The notes under the pieces were generated by a model. The model was not told the DNA's origin. It saw nothing but the letters and a program-made list of their open reading frames with translations, and searched no databases. Source: Golubevia sp. BC0850 (taxonomy: Eukaryota > Basidiomycota > Exobasidiomycetes > Golubeviales > Golubeviaceae). Taken from it: a stretch of 64,000 nt of DNA. Positions 55,617-64,000 of the stretch are shown here, one piece after another; the first letter of the stretch is position 1, and every line of letters begins with the position of its first letter. The position numbers were made by a program, and so were the translations under genes. The stretch covers positions 253,056-317,055 of the forward strand of contig JAAVVG010000026.1 of NCBI GenBank assembly GCA_012976225.1, in the 5' to 3' direction.

Positions 55617-58600
55617 ATGGCTTCTAACGTTAATCCAAAGCGTAAATCAAAGAATGATTCAAATCCTTCAGCTCTAGTCCCTTCAGAGACTCATTCAGGT
55701 AAGTCCAACTCACAAAGGCAGCTTCCTCAGCCTCAGCCTCATCCGGAGAGTGCCACCTCAACTGACCTTTCGATTCCTCCTTGCTCTCCTTGATCTCCCT
55801 GATCTCCTTTACGCACTTTTCAATCTCTAGTCTTATTCGAATGGGTCAGTCTAGCAAGCTTAAATCATTGGAAAGAAGGGAGGAGATACACTGCTTCGTA
55901 GCAGCTTCATCTCTCTCTGACACCACTCTCTCATCCTCCCCTCTCGCAACCTGACAGCCTCTCACCGGGCTAAAGAGTATGTTCGAAAGCACTAAATCGG
56001 ACACGAAAAGTAGAGTGGTCAAAAGCACTCCTTTTGGAGGTGGTAGATGGACTGTCTTGTTCTACGCTCAGAGTGGTACCGATCAGGTGAGTGGCAGTTG
56101 CGGAGAGATGGAGCTACAGATTTGAGACGGCATAAGATAGACTTTGGATCACACAACTAGTTCAAAGATCGCATTAGAATAGGACGAGTAGCAATCTCTT
56201 GTTGAGGGTCGGGTAGGAGCACCATGACACCATCCTTTCCTTCCCAGATCCCACTTACTGATCCACAATCTCATGCTCTCATTTTTTATCCTCTGTATTA
56301 CAGTTCTGCTCCTTGTATTTAAATGCAGAGCCTCTTCAGAACGAGAGAAATCAGTCTTTGAATGCCAATTCTTGGATGCAAGCTTCAAAGTATGATTCCC
56401 AAGGGAAAGGTGAAATGGAAGACTCTTGGTCTAGAGAAGGAAATTACAGATTCACTTTCACTATTCAAACCCCGGATAAGAGCGTAGTCTTGGGAACGAA
56501 AGGTGAGAAGGAGACAATGAGAGCTCTCCAATCTGCTTTAGATTCGAGCTGAGCTCTTCAATCTGCTGACTTCTTGCGTTCTATTCCCTTTGAACAGAGG
56601 CCAACAATCACATGTTCTCCATGAAGACTTCAAACTGGGGGTGAGTTATATCGTTTATAGCGCATGTATTCAGACTATCTCAACAATCGGCCAAACGCTA
56701 ACCCCTCACGTTCTCTCTCCTTTCTGTTTGCAGATGGGCTCAATTCGCGAAAAGAGATACGGTCTACTACGGAAATCATTTGGTCAAGAATGCCGATCAA
56801 TTCATCATTACAGTCTCAATAACCGCCAGCGCTGAGAAGCCGCGTCTACAGAAACCCATCAGTCTCTCCGTACCTCCCCCTCTAGTGCAAGCCATGGGAT
56901 CTCTTCTAGACGATCCAGATCACAGTGACGTAGTCTTTCATCTAGTCTCTCAACGTCGTCAACGCTCTCGTCGCTCCAAGAACGGATCTCTCAATTCACC
57001 TTCCGTCAAGAAGATCTACGCCATCAAGAAGATCCTTTCGTCGCGTTGCGAGTACTTCTCGGATATGTTCGAAGGTGGTTTTGCTGAAGCTGAATGCGCT
57101 GAGTACTCGGATGATGAACCTGAGATTTGGCAACCTGATTCACCTTCTAGAGATTCTGCAGCTCCAGTAGATTCAACTTCTAATCAACATCAAGACCCTT
57201 ACGCAACTGACGAAGAGCATCCTCAACACGGTGAAGCCACTCAAGCTAACACTTCTAAGCAAGATCTGGAAGTTGATGAATTCTACTCGGACGAAGAGAT
57301 GGAAGATGAAGCCTTCATTTTGGAGGATTCAGATGAAGAATTGGAGGGACCGACGAAGAAAGACAACATTTCTCCTGCTTTTGGATTCGGAAACAAAGGG
57401 AGATCTGGAAAGCAGACTAAGATGGGCTCTCGTGGGGCGAGTAACACTTTTGACTGGGGAAGTGAAGGAGAAGATCAAGAGGAAGAGGAGGAAGAGCAAG
57501 ATGAGGATGAATTCGATGAGGTAGTAGGGGTTTCTAGACCTGGAGTCAATCCTTCAACTCCAAACAGAATAATTGGAGGAACCATCACTCCTGCTTCTAC
57601 TTCAAATCTCGCATATGCTTCAACTTCTACAACTTTCAATCAAGAGAATCCAAATCTCGCAATTCAGAACCTTCAACAAGAGCTCAATCAGACTGGAGAG
57701 CTTCAAGTCCCTGCTTTTGGATCTTTGAGTGCTATTGATCATCCTAACAATACTTTGATTCTCGTCGCTGGTGATGGATCAGCTCAAGCTCAAAATCAAG
57801 GTTCAACTTCAAATGGAGCTTCAAGTTCGACTCTTATCAATCCTGAAATCCCAACTCAAAGTAACCTATCTCGTTCCAATTCCCATTCAAATCAAAATTC
57901 TGCTCTGTTGCCTACTCCTCTTCCAAACGCTTTGTACACTTCCACAAGTCAAAACTTTTCGCATATCAAGATGAATCCTGCAAGTAACACTTCTACTCCG
58001 GTCAAGAACAAGCAATCAGCTCAGAGATCTAACACGGTCTCGAATCCCGGTGCGAAGAGAGGTAGAGGGGAAGGAACTACTGGACGTGGCGGAGGAAGAA
58101 AACGTCGTAAAGTGGTGAGTTACGTCTCTAGAAGGACATTTTTCGATTGCAGAAGCAAAGACGTATCCAATCGCTCGACCAATTATAGAAGCTACGAAAT
58201 CTTAGTCTCTTTGATCGCGAAATCTAACTCTCGATTCGCCTCCCCACTTCTAACAACCCACCCTTTCCTTCCCCCACCTCTCCGCTCCTCTTCCCTCTCC
58301 AGGTCATCCAAGACGCCGCGTACAACACCTACAAGGCTCTGCTTTACTACCTTTACACGGATACCATCACCTTCGCTCCTTTGACCTCGTCTTTCTTATC
58401 AGCGGATCCTACCACCAATGAGGGAGATTTGAGCGTGGAGAGTCATCATCGCTCTGCTGGTTTGAACGCTGAGAACTATCAAGAAGAAATGATCAAGGCT
58501 CACAAGAGGTGAGTACTCGTTTTGAATTTTCAGTCTAAACCCAGGTGATTGAAACGAAGATCTGACCCACGCGTACTCCTTCCCTTTCTCCGTTTCCCAG

Positions 58601-59274
58601 ACGTCAAGCCATGATCGATTGGTGGTGTTCTCAAAACCCTGACAAGCCAAGCCCTTGTTCAGCGAAAGCCATGTACAAGCTCGTGAGTTCCTCAGATCTA
58701 GGACACTCTAGAATGGTAGGTTCTTGAGCTGATTGACTGAACTTTGATCTCTCCCTTCTCTTTCTTCGATGTTCTCAGGCAGATAAGCTTCAAATTCCTG
58801 AGCTCAAACGTCGTGCACAAGAGCATATCGCTGCGAGTCTGACTGTTCAGGTGAGTCGAACCTGCTAAACCAGAAGGTCAAGATTCCGTTTGATGTCTTT
58901 GCCGACCGACTTGTGTTCTCTCTTTGCTCTCCTTGTCAGAACATCACCTTTGAGGCTTTCTGCAGCTTCAACGCCAAGTTCGCAGAGATCCGTAAGATGG
59001 AGACTGATTATCTTCTTCAACACGTAAGTCTGCCCCTCCATTTAACACTTGATTCGAGGCCCGGTTGAATCTGACTAAGGACATTCCCACTCTGCCTTCC
59101 CGCTTCTCTTCCCCTCGACAGTGGCCAGCTGTTAAGAAAACCTCTGCTATGAAGACTATCTTTTTCAGATCTCAAGCTCATCCAGGCCTGGCCGAAGTCT
59201 GGCCTTACCTTCTAAGTCAATTGGAATACAAAGCTAGTGGAGATGATTCTGATTCTGAATCAGAACAAGTATGA
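55617..59274 (+). CDS. MATH-BTB protein with BTB domain split by a long disordered insertion
   Basis: MATH-BTB proteins bind substrates through MATH and Cul3 through BTB, acting as ubiquitin-ligase adaptors. Eleven exons (55617-55698, 55831-55844, 55958-56086, 56304-56502, 56598-56640, 56734-58114, 58303-58508, 58601-58682, 58779-58850, 58940-59023, 59122-59274) give 814 residues. MATH (about 28-200): FEWPLTGLKSMFESTK, STPFGGGRWTVLFYAQSG, CSLYLNAEP, VKNADQFIITVSI. BTB begins near 209 (MGSLLDDPDHSDVVFHLV, then SRCEYFSDMFEGGFAEAE) and resumes at 617 (AAYNTYKALLYYLYTDTITF). Between lie about 340 residues of acidic, Ser/Asn/Gln-rich sequence plus a basic RGRGEGTTGRGGGRKRRKV. BACK-like helices follow (ADKLQIPELKRRAQEHI). 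Exon 2 is 14 nt and its downstream donor is GTCAGT, so the 5' structure is the least certain part. Confidence 0.83.
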
Positions 59275-60076
59275 GAAAGCAGCTAGATTGTCTTTTTCTT
59301 TCCTCCCGCCTTCTTTCTCTTTACAATCGAAAAACATCGCATCAAACCCAATCAAATCAACGCAAGCAGTCTCCAGTACTTTCTCTCCAAGACCAAGATT
59401 TACTTCTTCTTCTTCTCGCATTCAATTGACCCAGCTTTCTCAAGTTACTCTATAGCGTAAATTTCCTTTTTAATTTCTGCCTTTCGCGCTTTCCTTCTCA
59501 TCGTGTTTCCACTCTCAACTCAGCTCATCCATTCAATCATCACCCTCTCCAATTGTAATCTTTATCTTTCGCAAATTCAAACTCAAACTCAAATTCATCT
59601 GACCTTTGTATTGATCTGTAGCGACGGTTGTCCGATTCTGCAGGGCGAGGGGTTGAGGGTGTTCCAGAAGAATACATAGGAATGGCAGCCGAAAGAGGAC
59701 TTGAAAGTGGAACAATTGAGAGGATGATTGAATTAAAGAGAAGGTAGGAGAAGTTTTGTCGGTGTCAGCTACGTTCTTGAAGAGATCGAGTGGATCGAGC
59801 AGAAGCTTGAAGAGCAAATTTGCTGTTCCGTGTTCCTTCTCCTCCAACGATTCACACTCAAGAGCAAGGTGAGAAATCGACTACCATGACTTGAAAGACT
59901 TGATTCTATTCGTTTCGCTTCTGACCACTGAACTTAACCGGATTACATCGCCAGAGCAACTCTCTCGCTGACTATCTCTTCCCTTCGCTCTCCCAACATC
60001 CTTCGCTCTTTCTCTGCCTCTCCAATACATAGCTGCATCCATTCCTAGCTCAACTAGGGAATCTTTCTATTCTACC
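59275..60076. other. Spacer with an orphan exon-like stretch
   Basis: After the MATH-BTB 3' end, a plus-strand stretch at about 59641-59880 reads like coding sequence: a GCAG acceptor, then GVPEEYIGMAAERGLESGTI and ERMIELKRR, then a stop or a GTAGGA donor, then YVLEEIEWIEQKLEEQI and a GTGAGA donor. The piece between would be a 25-nt intron, shorter than any other here. No start codon or known family is seen. The last 150 bp are the C/T-rich leader of the F-box gene. Confidence 0.4.
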
Positions 60077-61228
60077 ATGCAGTCCATCAAGATGAGAACT
60101 ATGCCAGCAGACGTACTAGTCTTGGTCATCGATTACCTGGATTCGCCATCCATGATGAACAGCAGAGAGGTTTCAAAAAACTGGTTAGATGCAGTAGATG
60201 GGACTCTTACTCTTTGGAACTTTTTCTACGTTGCTGAAGGTATGCAGAGTATCTCCAATCAAAAGATGTTTGAGCAATTTGCCTCGAAATCAAAAGATGC
60301 GATGGTCAGTTACTCTGTCGAAAAGGAAATCCCTATTACTGACGATTACTTTGTTGAGCAGACAGTCGATCGCTTCAATAAAGCAGTGTTACAAACCGAA
60401 TTGAAATCGAACCAGTCTCTTCGCTTCTGGTCTTCTAATTCGGGAACTGAAAACGTGATGAAACGAGCTATAGAAAACATTGAACAAGTCTGTAGGCGAG
60501 AGACAATCTCTTTCAAACAAGGTTTCTCAACTACTCACAAAATTATGACGGAAACTCTAATCGGATTTAGAGAGGGAATTCAAAAGCTTGAAAGTGAACA
60601 ACAGGTCGAACACTGCACAGCTCAACTTAAATGCCTTTGCATGGGAGTACCCACCTCAAAAGCCTGCAAAAGGTCAATACTTCAAGCTCATTCTCCAATC
60701 TTGGTACATCTACAGCTTCGTGCTCGACCTGCTCGGAAGACTGAAGAAGGTGCCATTTTGTTTTCGAACCTTCAGGTCCTCGAAGTCGACATCAGTTGGT
60801 TCCACGGCATCAAGTCTTTCACCTGTCCTAATCTCAAGCTGCTAGTTCTTTTCCACATATCTAACTTTTCTTATAAGATGACTGTACCGGAGAACCTTCC
60901 AGCTTCCATCCAGATGCTGCGGTTGCTACCACAATACATCAACTCAGAGGTGGGATCTACAAGAAAAGGATTAGACGCTTTGAAGAAGAATTGTCCTGAC
61001 TTAGAAGTATTGAGATTGGATCAGGAGCTGTACGTTTATCCGGAAGAATTGATCAAGATGGTCAAATCTCGTGTAGCAGCAGCAAAGAAGGCCTCGTTGA
61101 AAGCAATTAAGAAGCTGAATATCGATTATAGTAAGCTAGACGAAACTTCTCTGGTCAAACTTAGAGACTTAGTGAAAGAAGTGGAGGATGTAGGAACTGC
61201 TTCGGCTGAGGTCGTTGTCGACTGTTGA
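60077..61228 (+). CDS. F-box protein, intact
   Basis: This intronless frame of 383 residues starts at the first ATG after a C/T-rich leader. The F-box is at residues 7-50: RTMPADVLVLVIDYLDSPSM, then SREVSKNWLDAVDGTLTLWN. Such proteins bind Skp1 through the box and recruit substrates to SCF ubiquitin ligases. The rest is alpha-helical and leucine-rich with LQVLEVDISWFHGIKSF, LKLLVLFHISNF and DLEVLRLDQELY, consistent with degenerate leucine-rich repeats as the substrate-binding part. A Lys-rich helix (SRVAAAKKASLKAIKKLN) is near the end. It is a paralogue of the broken gene at 870-1798. No substrate can be inferred. Confidence 0.8.
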   Translation: MQSIKMRTMPADVLVLVIDYLDSPSMMNSREVSKNWLDAVDGTLTLWNFFYVAEGMQSISNQKMFEQFASKSKDAMVSYSVEKEIPITDDYFVEQTVDRFNKAVLQTELKSNQSLRFWSSNSGTENVMKRAIENIEQVCRRETISFKQGFSTTHKIMTETLIGFREGIQKLESEQQVEHCTAQLKCLCMGVPTSKACKRSILQAHSPILVHLQLRARPARKTEEGAILFSNLQVLEVDISWFHGIKSFTCPNLKLLVLFHISNFSYKMTVPENLPASIQMLRLLPQYINSEVGSTRKGLDALKKNCPDLEVLRLDQELYVYPEELIKMVKSRVAAAKKASLKAIKKLNIDYSKLDETSLVKLRDLVKEVEDVGTASAEVVVDC

Positions 61229-62502
61229 GGCTTGAAGGTGAGTTCTGTCTGTCTGGTCATTCGATCCGGTTGACCTTCGTTCTTATTGATTGTTAGAAGG
61301 GAAGGATAGAACGCGTCCGAAGGTGACCCGTCGACACTAGAGACAGGCACAAATTCTTAGATGCAATGAGTTAGAAAGTAGATTGGAATCGTAGAATACA
61401 GCCATATATAAACTAGAGTCTTTCCCCAATTGTTGTATCCCCTTTCTTGGTCCTTGTTTCCTTTTCTCTCTTAGTTGGAGGTCTAGCCTCAAGCGCCCGT
61501 CCTCCTCTTCCTCTCCATTCTCATTCCATCTTATCCAATAGTTGTCCAAACGAGTATAGGCAGTAAAAGAGAAGAGCTCAGAACAGGTTCCGTCCAGACT
61601 GACGATACAGTTCAGTTACACGGTCAATTTCGCTGTAACGGGTTTTCAGTCGTCGTACCAACGCGACGCTAAGTACAATACTTATGACTGCCCTTGTCCT
61701 CTCCCCGTGCCCAATTAGCTGAGTTTCAGACTCAAAAACTGGATATCGGAAGGGTTGTGGCCAACGGTTCCGGAAGCTAGCTGGAACGGAGAGCAAAGAA
61801 GTCGAAGAAGACGAACCCCCCTTTTTGCTCCCAGGTGTTGCGCGAAGCCCTGGCTCCAAATTACATACCCTCTTCCAAGTTCCCGATCTTTGAGATTCGA
61901 CTCGTCTTCTCTCCATTTCTTCTGCTGATCGAGGCAGAAACGCATGCGTTTGTTGATCAAAAGAACGAGACTCGTTGAGAAGACTTTTCGATGATGATGA
62001 AAATTGTTACACTGAAAGGAACAGAATGAAGTTTCGTGAAGCGAAGAGAATGCGAAGAGAAACTCTATCTATGTTTGAAAATCTGGATCCAAGTCGAGTC
62101 GTCTTGGTCTTTACATTCAAATCGCTCTTGGTAGGAGGACCGCGAAAGTGAGATAGGAAGTATGACCTCTCATCTATGAAGTTTTCCCAATAGATGAGAG
62201 ACAAAAAAAGAGAAGAAAGAAAGGGATGGAAGATGGTCAGCTAGGAGATAATGAATGAAGAGAGCATCTCCCATTCCTAGATCTTCTTCCGTCCTGTCCT
62301 CACTTCCCCCTAGATCTCTTTTCCCATCGGAACTTTCTCGAGGGTCCGACCAGTCGGAAACTTGAGAAAGTTTTCATTGCTCCTTTCTCTTTCCTTCCCC
62401 TCGCTTCCAAACCCCCAAGATATCAAAGACCCAAAATCCTCAGTGTGCGAATAAAAGGTTTTCCGCTATGAGAGCAGACTCATTAAATCAGTTTTGCAAG
62501 CA
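61229..62502. other. Convergent 3' region, no gene seen
   Basis: This 1.27 kb lies between the F-box stop and the TRM61 stop. Minus-strand frames at 61578-61960 and 62007-62204 have no motif, signal or splice pattern. It probably holds both 3' ends and spacer. Confidence 0.55.
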
Positions 62503-64000
62503 TCATTGGAGGTGGATCGAATCTTGAGTTGACTCCTAAATACTTCTCTCAAATGCCCTTCATCTCGAAAAAAAAGGCGAAACCAAGAACTCACCTCAGG
62601 TAGAACCTTTGCCCAAACGTTTGCAGGTTGCAACAAGGTCTTATTGACGTCTCTTCTTCCAGAGGCGACGATGGGTTTCTGAACCGGAAAGTCTGGATCC
62701 GCAGAGAGAACAACTTCTTCTTCTTCCTCCTCCTCTCCCTGCTCTTCCATAACTTCATCTACTTCCATTTCATCCAGTTTTTTGGCTTCTGCCTCTTCAT
62801 TCTCACTCTCAACCTTAACCTTGTCTCCATTCAACTTCTGACCTTCAAGTTCTTCTCTCTTCCTCTTTCCCTCATTTTTCTTTCTCTCAGCCTTCTCCTT
62901 AGCTTTCCTTTCTCTCTCCAACCTAGCATTTTCAATTTGATGTTTCCTCCTATTTTTCTTCTTGATTTCAACTTCTCTAATCTTGAGAATAGCATTTGAA
63001 ATATCCGATCCTTCTTGATTTGGATTTGGATACCCATTTCCTTCCTTCTCCTTTTCCTTTCCTTTCCCATTCCCATTAACCTTTCCATCCTTCTGTCCAC
63101 TCTCACTCTCATCCTCATCTCCCTCCTTCTCCTTTCCCTTCCCCTTATCCATCCTCTCAAACTCAGGTAAACTCTCCTCAAAAAAGGTAGCACTTTCATA
63201 ATTCTTCCCCAAAACTTCAAAAGTTTCAACTCCATCGAAACCATGCTTCCTAAGAGCTTCAACCGTTCTCAAGACCTGTTCCATACAAGGAGAGAAGCAA
63301 CAAATCCTAGTTGTGACTTCAGGTCTTAGAGCGTTTAGCGCATGAGGGATTGCTTCCCATGGAGATGGAACGTCTAAGAAAAGAGCATCTGCTAAAGGTG
63401 GAAGTCCAAAACCAGATTTACAGACATCTCGATGTGAGAGAGTTACTAGAGAAGGTGAGAGACCGTGGGAGGCGAATTCGGCTCTGAGAAAGGGAAGAGG
63501 AAGGATGGAGGTCAGCTTCAGAAAGAGGAGAGATGGGAACATTTGACGATTGTCTTGGAAAGAAAGGAGAAGCGAAAGCATCGCAAGGGGCTTCGTTGAG
63601 ATCTCCTTACTGTCCGGATTTGAGGTCAAAAGATCAAGCTCCTGTGTTCCTTTTTCTTCTTCTCTTGCTTACGTTTGCTGCGAAGAGTGAAACATAAGTC
63701 TCAAAGAAGGCGAAGGAACACCTTCTTCCTTTTGTCCTTTCCGTCTTCCTTTCTTGTTCCGATTCAACCTCATCAGCGTCTTAGATTCCCTTTCAAAAAC
63801 TCTACCAAAAAACAGAAAAATCTGTCTTATTCAATGAAAGATACTCACTCAGCCTTCTCCTTCCTACCCTTATGAAATTCAAAACTCCAAATTTTCCCAT
63901 TCAAATCTCCAACTTCTTCTCTTTGAATTGGTTCCCTTCCTCTAATCTCTCTTTCAATCTCATCGGCCTTTTCTTCCTTTTCCTTAGTTTCCTGATCTAG
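62503..64000 (-). CDS. TRM61: tRNA (adenine-58-N1)-methyltransferase catalytic subunit Trm61/Gcd14, 3' part
   Basis: Trm61 with Trm6 makes m1A58 in tRNAs, including initiator tRNA, in the nucleus. The gene runs off the right edge. Exons visible are 64000-63849, 63483-62595 and 62535-62503. SFEFHKGRKEKAE joins across a 365-nt intron to AEFASHGLSPSLVTLSHRDV. Then come ADALFLDVPSPWEAIPHAL, the catalytic Asp motif (LDxPxPW), and CCFSPCMEQVLRTVEALRKH, matching FSPCIEQVQRT in the family, and finally VWAKVLPE. The SAM-binding GxGSG motif lies beyond the window. Between residues after FERMDKGKGKEKE and DPDFPVQKPIVASGR there is a Lys/Glu-rich low-complexity insertion of about 170 residues. The last exon (ESTQDSIHLQ) is short and less certain. 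Confidence 0.9.

Noticed and set aside
62628-62999. 123-residue plus-strand hydrophobic frame
   Set aside because: It is the complement of the Lys/Glu-rich insertion in TRM61; Phe/Leu/Ser runs on the other strand of GAA/AAG-rich sequence are expected artefacts.
1-64000. tRNA, rRNA, CRISPR, transposon or integrated virus elements
   Set aside because: I looked for cloverleaf-type arms, direct-repeat arrays, terminal repeats and reverse-transcriptase, integrase or transposase motifs and found none convincing by eye; a tRNAscan and a repeat search would be decisive.

Overview
The window is nuclear DNA of a basidiomycete fungus. Genes are dense and intron-rich: most introns are about 55-110 nt with GTGAGT or GTAAGT donors and CAG or TAG acceptors. 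The gene content is that of a filamentous or dimorphic basidiomycete: a dynactin p150 subunit, MATH-BTB protein, STRIPAK SIKE-like protein, F-box/LRR proteins, small secreted proteins and a Golgi pH regulator. GC content looks moderate (middle 40s by eye). I lean to Pucciniomycotina, but the sequence alone does not settle the lineage. I found no prokaryotic features, CRISPR array, tRNA or rRNA gene, and no recognisable retroelement.

Layout. 1-446 is the 3' end of an MFS transporter. 870-1798 is a frame-broken F-box gene followed by a gene-poor stretch. 3298-7203 holds RRP17 (rRNA processing) and TFB3/MAT1 (TFIIH kinase assembly), head to head. 7204-10600 is largely non-coding, with two weak coding-like islands. 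10601-15857 holds HOS2 (histone deacetylase) and CMR1 (WD40 DNA-damage protein), head to head. 16240-20125 holds a Golgi pH regulator and ISA1 (mitochondrial Fe-S assembly), head to head. 20675-22758 is a divergent pair of secreted-protein genes. 24090-26777 is a Cys-rich type I membrane protein beside a UPF0132 membrane protein. 27353-32399 is dynactin p150Glued. 34452-35483 is another secreted protein. 36179-37691 is OPI3 (phosphatidylcholine synthesis). 37832-40738 is an unusual fusion of a Kti13-like RCC1 propeller to an ADAL-type (N6-methyl-AMP) deaminase. 41696-45887 holds a LovD-like serine hydrolase and a secreted berberine-bridge-type FAD oxidase on the same strand. 46731-52950 holds VMA13 and a SIKE/FGFR1OP2-family STRIPAK protein, head to head. 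53395-54418 is a prolyl-4-hydroxylase-like dioxygenase. 54605-59274 holds mitochondrial L14 and a MATH-BTB protein with a split BTB domain. 60077-61228 is an intact F-box protein. 62503-64000 is the 3' part of TRM61.

Most genes are unrelated housekeeping functions. Recurring themes are head-to-head pairs sharing 120-240 bp promoters, long low-complexity insertions inside conserved domains (BTB, VMA13, Trm61), and a scatter of secreted proteins. Exon models were built by hand: splice sites were chosen so that phases match and family motifs join correctly. The strongest candidate for something undescribed is the RCC1-deaminase fusion, which could couple a Kti13/Dph3-type tRNA and diphthamide modification partner to removal of a methylated nucleotide.
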